64,000 bases of DNA from Nocardia transvalensis. Its GTDB lineage: Bacteria; Actinomycetota; Actinomycetes; Mycobacteriales; Mycobacteriaceae. The notes under the pieces are model-generated. The model was given only the letters and a program-made list of their open reading frames with translations, was not told where the DNA came from and searched no databases. The stretch lies in contig NZ_JADLQQ010000019.1 in the NCBI RefSeq assembly GCF_015477765.1, positions 1 to 64,000 on the forward strand, read 5' to 3'. This document shows, piece by piece, positions 24,012 to 33,481 of this stretch (position 1 is its first letter; every line of letters begins with the position of its first letter). The position numbers were made by a program, and so were the translations under genes.

Positions 24012-26462
24012 CTAATTTCGCGAAGAATGCGCCAATTCCGCGCACGGGACGACTCGTCGGCGCACCGGGCCGTGCGCGAGTTCCGCCAGGCGCGGAACGA
24101 GGGCCAGATGACCGGCGGCACACGCGGTATCGAGTGCGCTGCGCGCGAGCTGCGATGCCCTGCTGTCGGCGCGGGCGTGCGACAGTTCCGCGTAGGCCCA
24201 CCGCCCTTCGTGGCGAACCAGGGGGATGCTGTGGTGCACAGCGGTTTCCACCATCGGCTCGGCCTCGTCCAATCGACCCTGATGCACCAGGACCACTCCC
24301 AGCCGGGCCGCCGCCCAGCCGGAGAACAGCGGTACGGACTCCGCCGCCGCCAGCGATCGCCGGAAGGCCGATTCCGCGCGGCCGAGGTCACCGTGCGCCT
24401 GCGCGGCCACGCCGATACCGCGCCAGGCCGCGGCCGTCTCCTCGGCATGGTTCACGCCGCTCGCGATCGACAACGCCGATTCTGCGTCGTCGAGGGCCTG
24501 GTCGATTTCCCCCAGCGCGGCCAGAGCCTCGCTGCGCTGCCACAGACAGCGACACTGCACCACGGGGTGGTCGACGCCACGCGCCCAGGACAGCACCGCG
24601 TCGATATCGGTCAGCGCCGCCCGCGGCTGGCACAGGAACAAGCGGGTGTAGCCGCGCAACGTCTGCGGATTCCACAGCCGCAGGAGCTCATCCGGAGTCA
24701 GCGGGAGGCGGACGAGCTGGTCCAGCTCCCGCTCGGCTCGGGCGATGTGCCCGGTCAGGAAGCTGGCCATCGACCGCCAATACACCAGGCGCGTGGCGCC
24801 CTGCGGATCGCCGGAGAGCTCGAGCAGCCGGCGTGCCTGGCGGAAGCGTCGGCGTGCGCGGTCGAAGCGCGGCAGGGTCAGGTCGATGATCGCCGCCGCG
24901 GCCAGCGCCTGGCCCCGGGCCGCCGGATCGTCACCGGCCTCGGCAATCGCCAACTCCGCCAGCTCATTTCCCAATATCGTATCGCGGGCGCGGGTCTCCA
25001 GGATGGCCAGCCGGGACAGCACACGCGAGCGGTCGGATCCGGTGGTCTCGCCGAGCGCCTGTTCGAGGTCGGTGCGCGCGGCCTCCAGCGCGCCGCGCCG
25101 CCGACGCACCTCGGCCCGCACGGTGAGCAGGGCCGCCCGCTGCCGACCGCCCACCGGCAGGGCGAGACCGGCCTCGGCGCAGCGCAATGCCGCATCGTCG
25201 GCGATCCGCCGCAGCCGGTCCTCGGCCGCCGCGGCGTAGGCGGTGGCCGCCTGGGACACGTCACCGGCGGCAGCGAGATGCGCGGCGATCTCCGCGAGGT
25301 CACCGCCGCGCCGACGCAGCTCCGCGGCCAACAGCAGATGCAACCGCGCCCGCCGCCCGGCATCCAGCACCGAGTCGAGCACCCCGGCGACCTCCGGCCC
25401 GGCGAGCACCCATCCGCCGGAATCATGGGGGTGGGCCAGTGCGTGATCCGTCGCGGCGCTCACCAGGCCGGTTCGGCGCAGCGACTCCACATCATCGAGG
25501 GCGGCCCGCAGGTCACCGCCGACGATCGAGGTCAGCAGCGCCGACGAGACCGGCCGCCCGGCAATCGCGATCAACGCCAGTAAGTCCGTCCGCGTGGGCT
25601 CGAGGTCCGAAATGCGCTGTCGCAGCGCGCGGTCCGCGTCCGCTTCTGCGGGACGGGTGATCTGGTCGAGCAGCACCTGCTGGCGCAGTGCCAGGGCGGC
25701 GGTGGAGGGATCGACGCCGAGTTCGTCGGCCAACCGGGCGCGGAACTCGTCGAAGGCGCCCAGTGCGGCGGCCCGGTCGCCGCCCAGCGCCAAGGCGCGC
25801 ACCAGGAGCAGGGTCGACGCCTCGCGCAGGGGCTGGCGCTCGCAGGCCAGCCGGGCCCACTGCGCGGCGGTCACCGGGTCGCCGACGGCCAGCGCGGCGG
25901 TCGCGGCACCTTCGAGAGCCTGGAGATAGGTGTCGCACAACCGGTTTCGAGGGTCCTGCGCCCAGTCGGCATAGGCGTCCTCGGTCAACGGCTCACCGCC
26001 CCACACGGTCAGCGCCTGCGTGAACGCCGTCAGGGCCGTGGCCGGGTCGGTCGCCAGCGCGCCTCGGCCGCGGGCGGTATCGGCCAGGAGGGCCTCGGTA
26101 TCGATCCAGATCCGCTCGTCGATGACCAGCATGTATCCGGCCGGGCCGGTTTCGACCAGCGACCGGTCGCCGAGCGCGCTGCGGATGCGGCTGATCAGGA
26201 CCTCGACATTGCCCGCCGGATCGGCGGGCTGCCGCTGCGGCCACAGCGCCTCGGCGGCCGCATCTTTGGACAGCAGCGTGCCCGGCCGCAGGGCCAGTAA
26301 CCGCAGCAGCCGTCGCGCCTGCAGCCCGCCGAACTCCCGCGGTGCCACCCGCACGCCCGCGCGCCGCACGATGAACCGGCCGAGCATTCGAATCTCGACG
26401 GCCGGGAATTCACGAGAATTGTCCGAATCCGATTTGCCGTTTTTTTGCGCAATTGTCGTCAT
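24012..26462 (-). CDS. SARP-family regulator with BTAD and TPR-like domains
   Basis: The 816-residue protein begins with an OmpR-type winged helix (about residues 20-110: EIRMLGRFIVRRAGVRVAPREFGGLQARRLLRLLALRPG), then a bacterial transcriptional activation domain (about 110-260: IWIDTEALLADTARGRGAL, then ACERQPLREASTLLLVRALALGG). About 500 residues of helical TPR-like repeats follow (AWRGIGVAAQAHGDLGRAESAFRRSLAAA). No Walker A motif is visible, so it is a SARP without the NB-ARC domain of AfsR. The ATG at 26462 has a poor ribosome binding site. It is divergent from narGHJI with a 161-base shared promoter region, so control of nitrate reduction is a reasonable hypothesis. Confidence 0.85.
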   Translation of the reverse strand: MTTIAQKNGKSDSDNSREFPAVEIRMLGRFIVRRAGVRVAPREFGGLQARRLLRLLALRPGTLLSKDAAAEALWPQRQPADPAGNVEVLISRIRSALGDRSLVETGPAGYMLVIDERIWIDTEALLADTARGRGALATDPATALTAFTQALTVWGGEPLTEDAYADWAQDPRNRLCDTYLQALEGAATAALAVGDPVTAAQWARLACERQPLREASTLLLVRALALGGDRAAALGAFDEFRARLADELGVDPSTAALALRQQVLLDQITRPAEADADRALRQRISDLEPTRTDLLALIAIAGRPVSSALLTSIVGGDLRAALDDVESLRRTGLVSAATDHALAHPHDSGGWVLAGPEVAGVLDSVLDAGRRARLHLLLAAELRRRGGDLAEIAAHLAAAGDVSQAATAYAAAAEDRLRRIADDAALRCAEAGLALPVGGRQRAALLTVRAEVRRRRGALEAARTDLEQALGETTGSDRSRVLSRLAILETRARDTILGNELAELAIAEAGDDPAARGQALAAAAIIDLTLPRFDRARRRFRQARRLLELSGDPQGATRLVYWRSMASFLTGHIARAERELDQLVRLPLTPDELLRLWNPQTLRGYTRLFLCQPRAALTDIDAVLSWARGVDHPVVQCRCLWQRSEALAALGEIDQALDDAESALSIASGVNHAEETAAAWRGIGVAAQAHGDLGRAESAFRRSLAAAESVPLFSGWAAARLGVVLVHQGRLDEAEPMVETAVHHSIPLVRHEGRWAYAELSHARADSRASQLARSALDTACAAGHLALVPRLAELAHGPVRRRVVPCAELAHSSRN

Positions 26463-26478
26463 CGACGGCCCGCCGTGT

Positions 26479-26517
26479 TTCGTCCGACCCCCGACGTCGT
26501 ACGACCACACGGACGAA
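26479..26517. promoter_or_regulatory. Nested inverted repeats between the SARP gene and narG
   Basis: TTCGTCCG (26479-26486) and CGGACGAA (26510-26517) are perfect reverse complements, and the palindrome GTCGTACGAC (26496-26505) lies between them. The group sits 17-55 bases from the SARP start, where a regulator could act on both divergent promoters. Confidence 0.4.
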
Positions 26518-26583
26518 CCGCAGGGAATTCGCAAGCAACAGTCACAACACTGACGTTAGCTCCGCAGTAATTGGCTCGCCCAT

Positions 26584-26597
26584 GTGCGTTTACGCAC
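26584..26597. promoter_or_regulatory. CRP-like site GTGCGT-TT-ACGCAC before narG
   Basis: The arms are perfect 6-base complements, and the spacing matches the GTG-N8-CAC core bound by CRP/FNR-family proteins (GlxR/Cmr in actinomycetes). It ends 26 bases before the narG start codon, so it would act close to or downstream of the transcription start. Confidence 0.45.
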
Positions 26598-26623
26598 TTT
26601 TTCCAGACGGAGGAATACCACCC

Positions 26624-29600
26624 ATGAGCAGCGATGCCTCGACCCGCCCCGACGGCACGTCCGCCCGGGACGCGGCGCAGCGGCTGATGCGCTCGGCGCA
26701 GTACTTCTTCCCGGGCATCCAGTCCGAGGACGGGCGGGTGCTGTACCGCGAGGGCGGCCGGGCGGCCGACGAGTTCTACCGCGAGCGCTGGCGCCACGAT
26801 CGGGAGATCCGCTCCACGCACGGGGTGAACTGCACCGGGTCGTGCTCGTGGAAAGTGCATGTCAAGGACGGCATCATCACCTGGGAGACCCAGGCGACGG
26901 ACTATCCGTCGGTGGGGCCCGACGCGCCGGAGTACGAACCGCGCGGCTGCCCGCGCGGGGCCTCGTTCTCCTGGTACACCTACTCCCCCGCCCGCATCCG
27001 CTACCCGTATGTGCGCGGGCGGCTGCTGGAACTGTGGCGCGCCGCCCGCGCCCGTCACGCCGATCCGGTGCGCGCGTGGGCGTCCATCGTGGAGGACCCG
27101 GAGGCCGCGCGCAGTTATAAACGGATCCGCGGCAAGGGCGGATTCGTGCGGGCGAGCTGGTCCGAGGTGATGGAGCTGATGGCCGCCGCGCATGTGCACA
27201 CCATCGCGCGCTGGGGTCCGGACCGAATTGTCGGATTCTCCCCCATTCCGGCCATGTCGATGGCGTCGTATGCCGCGGGCACCCGCTTTCTGTCGCTGAT
27301 CGGCGCGACCCTCTCCTCGTTCTACGACTGGTATTCCGATCTGCCGATCGCCTCGCCGCAGGTGTTCGGCGACCAGACCGATGTTCCCGAATCCGGGGAC
27401 TGGTGGAATGCGGGTTATCTCATTCTGTGGGGCACGAATCTGCCGATCACCCGGACGCCGGACGCGCATTTCATGACCGAGGCGCGATATCGCGGGCAGA
27501 AGGTGGTCGTGGTCTCCCCCGACTACTCCGATCACACCAAATTCGCCGATGATTGGCTGCCCGCGGCGCCGGGCACCGACGGCGCGCTGGCGATGGCGAT
27601 GGGGCATGTGATCCTCACCGAGTTCTACCGCGATCGGCAGGTGCCGCGCTTCGTCGAATACGCCACCACCTACACCGATATGCCGTTCCTGGTGACTCTG
27701 GTCGAGCGCGGGGACGCCTACGTGGCGGACAAGTTCCTCACCGCCGCCGACCTGGGGCACGACATCGCCAATGCCGAATTCAAAACCGTCGTGCTGGACG
27801 AGGTTTCGGGCGAGCCGCGGGTGCCGCAGGGATCGATCGGATTCCGCTGGGGCGACGAACCGGGCCGGTGGAACCTGCACCTGGGCGAGATCGATCCGGC
27901 ACTGACCCTGTACGGGCGGCCCGAAACCCGGCCCGTGCCCGTCGATCTGCCGCGCTTCGACCGGGGCGGGGAGGTGCTGCGCCGCGGCGTGCCCGCCCTG
28001 CGCATCGGAAACCAGGTGGTGACAACGGTTTTCGATCTGGTCATGGCGCAATACGGCGTCGCCCGGCCCGAGTTGCCGGGTGACTGGCCGCGCGATTACG
28101 ACGACGCCGAGGCTCCCTACACCCCGGCCTGGCAGGAGGCGATCACGTCGGTACCGGCGGCCGCGGCCACCCGAGTCGCGCGGGAATTCGCGCGCAATGC
28201 CGAACGCAGCGGCGGCCGTTCGATGATCGCCATGGGCGCAGGCACCAATCACTGGTTCCACTCCGATCAGATCTATCGCACCTTCCTGGCGCTGGTGCAG
28301 TTGTGCGGCTGCCAGGGTGTGAACGGCGGCGGCTGGGCGCATTACGTGGGTCAGGAGAAGGTGCGGCCGCTGACCGGCTGGTCGCATCTGGCCTTCGGCT
28401 TCGATTGGCAGCGCCCGACGCGGCATATGGCCGGGACGCCACTGTGGTGGCTGGCCACCGATCAGTGGCGCTACGAAGGCTTTTCGGCCGATGTCTTCAC
28501 CAGCCCGCTGGCCTCCGGGCAGCTGGCCGGGCGCAGCGTGCCCGACTGCAATGCCCTGGCGGCCCGGCTGGGGTGGATGCCGTCGCATCCGGCGTTCGAC
28601 CGCAATCCGCTGGATCTGTGCGACGAGGCCGAGCGGGCGGGGGTGTCCGTGCCGGACTACGTTGTCGAGCAGTTGAAAAGCGGCGCACTGCGATTCGCGG
28701 CCGAGGATCCGGATGCTCCGGAGAACTTCCCCCGCATCCTCACCGTGTGGCGAGCCAACCTGTTCGCCTCCTCGATGAAGGGGCACGAATACCTGCTGCG
28801 GCATCTGCTGGGCACCGACGATGCGGTCACGGCCGCCGAAACCCCGCCGCACCTGCGTCCGGCCGAGGTGACGTGGCGCGACCCCGCGCCGGTCGGCAAG
28901 CTGGATCTGTCGGTGGCCATCGACTTCCGGATGACCAGCACGTGCCTGTTCTCCGATGTCGTCCTGCCCGCCGCGACCTGGTACGAGAAGCACGATCTGT
29001 CCAGCACGGATATGCATCCGTTCGTGCACTCGTTCACCCCGGCCATCGCGCCGCCGTGGGAGACACGCACCGATTTCGACATCTTCCACACGCTGGCCGC
29101 CGAATTCTCGAGACAGGCCGCCACCCGTCTCGGCGTGCGCCGCGATGTCATCGCGGCGCCCCTCGCCCACGACACCTCCGATGAACTCGCGCAGGCGGGC
29201 GGTCGCGTCCGTGACTGGCGGCGCGGCGAATGCGAGCCGGTGCCGGGTAAGACCCTGCCGAAACTGGTTGTGGTCGAACGGGATTACGGGGCCGTGGCGG
29301 AGAAGATGGCCGCCGTCGGCCCGCTGCTGGACACGCAGGGGACGACGACCAAGGGCCTGACCTGGCTGCCGGACAAGGAGATCGACTACCTGCGGCGCAA
29401 GAACGGCACCGTCCGCCACGGCGTCGCGCGGGGCCGCCCGTCGATCGCCCGCGACGAGCAGTTCTGCGAGGCGGTGCTGGCGCTGTCCGGCACCACGAAC
29501 GGGCGGCTGGCCGTGGCAGGTTTCCATGCACTCGAGCGGCAGACCGGGGTCGAACTCGCCGATCTGGCCGAGGAGCGCAGCGGCGATCGAATCACCTTCG

Positions 29601-30316
29601 CCGACACCCAGATTCAACCGCGCGTGGTGATCACCTCGCCGGAGTGGTCGGGCAGCGAGACCGGCGGGCGCCGATACTCGGCCTTCACCATCAATGTGGA
29701 GCGGCGCAAACCGTGGCACACCCTCACCGGCCGCCAGCATTTCTTCCTCGATCACGACTGGCTGGCCGAATTCGGTGAGCAGCTGCCGACCTACCGGCCG
29801 CCGCTGAACATGGTGGCGCACTTCGGGAAACCCGCCGTCGGCGACGACGATCGCCCGGAGGTGGTGGTGCGCTATCTGACCCCGCATTCGAAGTGGTCGA
29901 TCCACTCCACCTATCAGGACAACCTGCACATGCTGACGCTGTTCCGGGGCGGGCCGGTGATCTGGATGAGTCCGGCCGACGCCGCGGCTATCGGTGTCGC
30001 CGACAACGACTGGATCGAGGCCTACAACCGCAACGGCGTCGTCGTCTGCCGGGCGGTGGTCTCCCACCGCATGCCGCAGGGCACGGTGTTCATGTACCAC
30101 ACCACCGATCGCCAGGTGAACGTGCCGCGCGCCGAGATCACCGGCCGCCGCGGCGGCAACGACAACTCGCTGACCCGGGTGCTGATCAAGCCGACCCATC
30201 TGATCGGCGGATACGCCCAATTCACCTACGGCTTCAACTACATCGGTCCGACGGGACCGCAACGCGACGAGATCACCGTCATCCGGCGGCGCGCTCAGGA
30301 GGTCGACTACCGATGA
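26624..30316 (+). CDS. narG: Respiratory nitrate reductase, alpha subunit
   Basis: NarG is the molybdenum bis-MGD subunit that reduces nitrate to nitrite at the cytoplasmic face of the membrane. The 1230 residues match the usual length. The FS0 iron-sulphur site HGVNCTGSCSWKVHVKDG lies near residues 50-65, and molybdopterin-binding blocks such as GADDWLPAAPGTDGALAMAM-type sequence and GTNHWFHSDQIYRTFL are present. GGAGG lies 10 bases before the ATG. It opens the narGHJI operon, whose genes overlap by 4 bases each. No narK transporter or nar-specific two-component gene is in the window. The neighbouring divergent gene encodes a SARP. Confidence 0.97.
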   Translation: MSSDASTRPDGTSARDAAQRLMRSAQYFFPGIQSEDGRVLYREGGRAADEFYRERWRHDREIRSTHGVNCTGSCSWKVHVKDGIITWETQATDYPSVGPDAPEYEPRGCPRGASFSWYTYSPARIRYPYVRGRLLELWRAARARHADPVRAWASIVEDPEAARSYKRIRGKGGFVRASWSEVMELMAAAHVHTIARWGPDRIVGFSPIPAMSMASYAAGTRFLSLIGATLSSFYDWYSDLPIASPQVFGDQTDVPESGDWWNAGYLILWGTNLPITRTPDAHFMTEARYRGQKVVVVSPDYSDHTKFADDWLPAAPGTDGALAMAMGHVILTEFYRDRQVPRFVEYATTYTDMPFLVTLVERGDAYVADKFLTAADLGHDIANAEFKTVVLDEVSGEPRVPQGSIGFRWGDEPGRWNLHLGEIDPALTLYGRPETRPVPVDLPRFDRGGEVLRRGVPALRIGNQVVTTVFDLVMAQYGVARPELPGDWPRDYDDAEAPYTPAWQEAITSVPAAAATRVAREFARNAERSGGRSMIAMGAGTNHWFHSDQIYRTFLALVQLCGCQGVNGGGWAHYVGQEKVRPLTGWSHLAFGFDWQRPTRHMAGTPLWWLATDQWRYEGFSADVFTSPLASGQLAGRSVPDCNALAARLGWMPSHPAFDRNPLDLCDEAERAGVSVPDYVVEQLKSGALRFAAEDPDAPENFPRILTVWRANLFASSMKGHEYLLRHLLGTDDAVTAAETPPHLRPAEVTWRDPAPVGKLDLSVAIDFRMTSTCLFSDVVLPAATWYEKHDLSSTDMHPFVHSFTPAIAPPWETRTDFDIFHTLAAEFSRQAATRLGVRRDVIAAPLAHDTSDELAQAGGRVRDWRRGECEPVPGKTLPKLVVVERDYGAVAEKMAAVGPLLDTQGTTTKGLTWLPDKEIDYLRRKNGTVRHGVARGRPSIARDEQFCEAVLALSGTTNGRLAVAGFHALERQTGVELADLAEERSGDRITFADTQIQPRVVITSPEWSGSETGGRRYSAFTINVERRKPWHTLTGRQHFFLDHDWLAEFGEQLPTYRPPLNMVAHFGKPAVGDDDRPEVVVRYLTPHSKWSIHSTYQDNLHMLTLFRGGPVIWMSPADAAAIGVADNDWIEAYNRNGVVVCRAVVSHRMPQGTVFMYHTTDRQVNVPRAEITGRRGGNDNSLTRVLIKPTHLIGGYAQFTYGFNYIGPTGPQRDEITVIRRRAQEVDYR

Positions 30317-31869
30317 GAATCATGGCGCAGGTGGCGATGGTGATGAACCTGGACAAATGCCTGGGCTGTCACACCTGCTCTGTCACCTGTAAGCAGACCT
30401 GGACCAACCGGCCGGGCACCGAATACGCCTGGTTCAACAATGTCGAGACCAAACCGGGTTCCGGATACCCGTACCGGTACGAGGATCAGCAGCACTGGCA
30501 CGGCGGCTGGACGCTGGGTCGCCGCGGCAAGCTGAAACTGAAGGCGGGCGGACGAATCCAGAAGCTGCTCAACCTTTTCCACAATCCGGATCTGCCCGCG
30601 CTGGACGATTACTACGAGCCGTGGACCTACGACTACGAGCAGCTGATCAGCGCGCCGCTGTCGGACGCGATCCCCACCGCCGCGCCGAAATCCCGGCTCA
30701 CCGGGGCGCCGATGGTGCCGCGGCGCGGACCCAACTGGGACGACGACCTGGCCGGTACCGCCGATCACGCCGCCGCCGATCCGAATCTGGATTCCATCGC
30801 CGAGCGCGTGCGCCTGGATTTCGAGAACGCCTTCATGTTCTATCTGCCGCGGATCTGCGAGCACTGCCTCAATCCGTCGTGTGTGGCGTCGTGTCCGTCC
30901 GGGGCGATGTACAAGCGCGTCGAGGACGGGATCGTGCTGGTCGATCAGGACCGCTGCCGGGGCTGGCGGTTCTGCGTGTCCGGATGTCCTTACAAGAAGG
31001 TGTATTTCAATCACCAGAGCGGCAAGGCCGAGAAGTGCACGTTCTGCTATCCGCGGGTCGAGAACGGGCAGCCGACGATCTGTTCGGAGACCTGTGTCGG
31101 CCGGTTGCGTCATCTCGGCGTGGTCCTCTACGACGCCGACGCCGTGACGGCCGCCGCCTCGGTGCCCGAGGAGACCGAGCTGTACCCGGCGCAGCTGTCG
31201 GTCCTGCTCGACCCCCACGATCCGCAGGTGATCGCGCAGGCCGAGCGCGACGGCATCACCCGTGACTGGGTGCTGGCGGCCCAACGGTCGCCGGTCTATG
31301 CCCTGATCAAGAAGTACCGTGTGGCGCTGCCGCTGCATCCGGAGTACCGGACGTTGCCGATGGTGTGGTACGTCCCGCCGTTGTCGCCGGTCATCGATGC
31401 GGCGCGGGCCACGGGCCGCTCCGAGGATCCGGATGATGTGTTCGCCACCATCGACGAATTACGCATCCCGGTCGGCTATTTGGCGAATCTGTTCACCGCT
31501 GGGGATCCGGCTCCGGTGGAGCGGTCGCTGCGCACGCTGACCGTGTTGCGGAACTACATGCGCGGCCAGCAGTTCGGTGAGACCAGTGATGAAAGAGCCC
31601 TTGCGGCAGTCGGATTGAGTGCCGAAGATATCGAGGACCTGTACCGCATCCTGGCGATCGCCAAATACGACGAGCGCTACGTCATACCCCGCGCGCACGC
31701 CGAGCACAGCGGTGACCACCTCGCCCAGCACTGCCCGGTCGGCTACGAGAAGCCCGACGGCAAGGGCGGTCAGTTCCGCGACAGCGACGGGCAGGTGCGC
31801 TTCAACCTGCTGGGCTGGAACGGATCGGCACCGGCCCCGAACCTGTTCGGCGAGGGAGCAGGCCGGTGA
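30313..31869 (+). CDS. narH: Respiratory nitrate reductase, beta subunit
   Basis: NarH carries the iron-sulphur clusters that pass electrons from NarI haem to NarG. The 518 residues hold the four Cys groups: CLGCHTCSVTC near residue 17, CEHCLNPSCVASCP near 185, CRGWRFCVSGCPYKK near 217 and CTFCYPRV near 243. The third group has Trp at the position typical of the 3Fe-4S centre of NarH (CRGWRFC). The ATG overlaps the narG stop as ATGA. Confidence 0.97.
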   Translation: MRIMAQVAMVMNLDKCLGCHTCSVTCKQTWTNRPGTEYAWFNNVETKPGSGYPYRYEDQQHWHGGWTLGRRGKLKLKAGGRIQKLLNLFHNPDLPALDDYYEPWTYDYEQLISAPLSDAIPTAAPKSRLTGAPMVPRRGPNWDDDLAGTADHAAADPNLDSIAERVRLDFENAFMFYLPRICEHCLNPSCVASCPSGAMYKRVEDGIVLVDQDRCRGWRFCVSGCPYKKVYFNHQSGKAEKCTFCYPRVENGQPTICSETCVGRLRHLGVVLYDADAVTAAASVPEETELYPAQLSVLLDPHDPQVIAQAERDGITRDWVLAAQRSPVYALIKKYRVALPLHPEYRTLPMVWYVPPLSPVIDAARATGRSEDPDDVFATIDELRIPVGYLANLFTAGDPAPVERSLRTLTVLRNYMRGQQFGETSDERALAAVGLSAEDIEDLYRILAIAKYDERYVIPRAHAEHSGDHLAQHCPVGYEKPDGKGGQFRDSDGQVRFNLLGWNGSAPAPNLFGEGAGR

Positions 31870-32492
31870 ACCGCTCGCAACGGTCCGCACTGTTCCATGC
31901 CGTGCTGTCTCTGCTGCTGAGCTATCCCGACCAGCGGGTGTACGCGGAATTGGAGACGATCACCGCCGCGCTGCCCATGTTCGGAGCGGCCGAACGCGGG
32001 CCGGTGGCCGAATTCGTCGCCTGGCTGCGCGAGCGGCCCTCGATCGAGGCGTCCGAAAACTATGTCCGCACCTTCGATCACACGCGTCGGCGCAGCTTGC
32101 ATCTGACCTACTACCGCTACGGCGACACCAGGGCCCGCGGCATGGCGTTGCTGACCCTCAAACACAGGTATCGGCAGGCGGGTTACCCGATTCCCGAGGC
32201 CGAGCTGCCCGACTTCCTGCCGCTGGTCCTGGAATTCGCCGCGCACGCACCCGAGGCCGGGCAAGGTCTGTTGTCGCACTGCCGAGACGGGCTCGAACTG
32301 CTCGGCGAGGCGCTGCGCGAGATGAACAGTCCCTACGCGCCGCTGATCGATGCGCTGCGCGCACACCTTCCGGCGCTGCGGTCGTCGGAACGAAAACGAC
32401 TGCGCGCCTTGGCGCTTGCCGGGCCGCCGCGGGAAGAGGTGGGACTCGAACCGTTCGCACCGCCGGAATACCTGACGGGAGTGGCGCGATGA
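31866..32492 (+). CDS. narJ: Nitrate reductase assembly chaperone, delta subunit
   Basis: NarJ is a cytoplasmic TorD-family chaperone that binds the NarG N-terminus and helps load the molybdenum cofactor; it is not part of the final enzyme. The 208 residues are helical, with LLLSYPDQRVYAELETI at the start and the family block ENYVRTFDHTRRRSLHLTYYRYGDTRARGMALLTLKHRYRQAG at about 60-105. The GTG start overlaps narH by 4 bases. Confidence 0.95.
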   Translation: MNRSQRSALFHAVLSLLLSYPDQRVYAELETITAALPMFGAAERGPVAEFVAWLRERPSIEASENYVRTFDHTRRRSLHLTYYRYGDTRARGMALLTLKHRYRQAGYPIPEAELPDFLPLVLEFAAHAPEAGQGLLSHCRDGLELLGEALREMNSPYAPLIDALRAHLPALRSSERKRLRALALAGPPREEVGLEPFAPPEYLTGVAR

Positions 32493-33232
32493 GCAGCTGG
32501 CAACTGTGGTGGTGGGTCATCCTGCCGTACCTGGCGATCGCGACCTTCGTCGTCGGTCACATCTGGCGGTGGCGCCACGATCAGTTCGGGTGGACCAGCC
32601 GGTCGACGCAATTGCAGGAGCGCAGGCTGTTGCGTTGGGGCAGCCCGATGTTCCACTACGCGACCTTCGCGGCCATCGCCGGACATGTGATCGGCATCCT
32701 GATCCCGGAATCGCTCACCCGGGCCCTCGGCATTCCGGAACCGGTGTACCGCTGGTTCTCCGCCGGTGCGGGCACCGTCGCGATCATCGGCCTGCTCGGC
32801 GGCATGGGCATTCTGGCGGTGCGCCGGCTCACCACCGCCCGCGTGCGGGCCGCGACCACCCCGCTGGACTGGGTGGCCTTCGCCCTGCTCACCATCGTCG
32901 TCGTGCTCGGCGTGATTCCGACCGTCGGTGTCAATCTGCTCGGCCCCGGCTACGACTACCGCCAGAGTGTGGCGCTGTGGTTCCGCGGTCTGCTGGTCGG
33001 TTCACCCGATGTCGCGGCCATCGCGCACGCACCGCTCGTGTACCAGGTCCACGCCACGGCCGCCTGGGCCATCCTCGCGGTCTGGCCGTTCACCCGGCTG
33101 GTGCACGCCTGGAGCTATCCGCTCTGGTACCTGTGGCGCCCCTACATCGTCTACCGCAGCCGGGCCGCCACCCGTCCCGCCGAACCCGGCACCGGCGGCC
33201 GACGCTGGCAGCGCATCGGCGCGCGCAACTGA
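32489..33232 (+). CDS. narI: Respiratory nitrate reductase, gamma subunit
   Basis: NarI is the membrane cytochrome b that oxidises quinol and anchors NarGH. The 247 residues include five hydrophobic segments, at about 5-24, 50-72, 88-110, 125-147 and 180-205. Haem-ligand histidines occur in PMFHYATFAAIAGHVIG and in YQVHATAAWAILAVWPFTRLVHAWSYP. The ATG overlaps the narJ stop. A long, nearly perfect hairpin follows 4 bases after the stop and closes the operon. Confidence 0.96.
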   Translation: MSSWQLWWWVILPYLAIATFVVGHIWRWRHDQFGWTSRSTQLQERRLLRWGSPMFHYATFAAIAGHVIGILIPESLTRALGIPEPVYRWFSAGAGTVAIIGLLGGMGILAVRRLTTARVRAATTPLDWVAFALLTIVVVLGVIPTVGVNLLGPGYDYRQSVALWFRGLLVGSPDVAAIAHAPLVYQVHATAAWAILAVWPFTRLVHAWSYPLWYLWRPYIVYRSRAATRPAEPGTGGRRWQRIGARN

Positions 33233-33236
33233 CCCT

Positions 33237-33289
33237 CCGCACCCCTTACGGGCCTCCACAACGAGTGCGGAGAGCCGCAAGGGGTGCGG
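33237..33289 (+). terminator. Terminator of the narGHJI operon
   Basis: CCGCACCCCTTACGG (33237-33251) pairs with CCGCAAGGGGTGCGG (33275-33289) with one mismatch in 15. It starts 4 bases after the narI stop and has no U-run, typical of high-GC actinomycetes. Confidence 0.7.
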
Positions 33290-33481
33290 CTGCGGGGTCG
33301 CGCGCGGTCGTGCCGCCGGTTGCTCCGGTGGCGCCGACCCGTATCCGAGGGCGGTACACCCCTCAGGATGAGATGCACCGAAAGGTATTCGATACCCGGG
33401 CGCTTCCGGCTGGGACCGATTTGACTCCGCCGCCACATTTCCTCGGTATCAGCAGGTCGGCGGCTGGGGCGAATTCTGTGA

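Noticed and set aside
26440..26456. TTGCGCAA palindrome as a possible operator
   Set aside because: It lies inside the first codons of the SARP gene and is too short to separate from chance.
26459..30262. A 1267-codon open frame antisense to narG
   Set aside because: It mirrors the codon bias of narG on the opposite strand, where stop codons are rare at high GC; its product is Arg/Gly/His-rich without domains.
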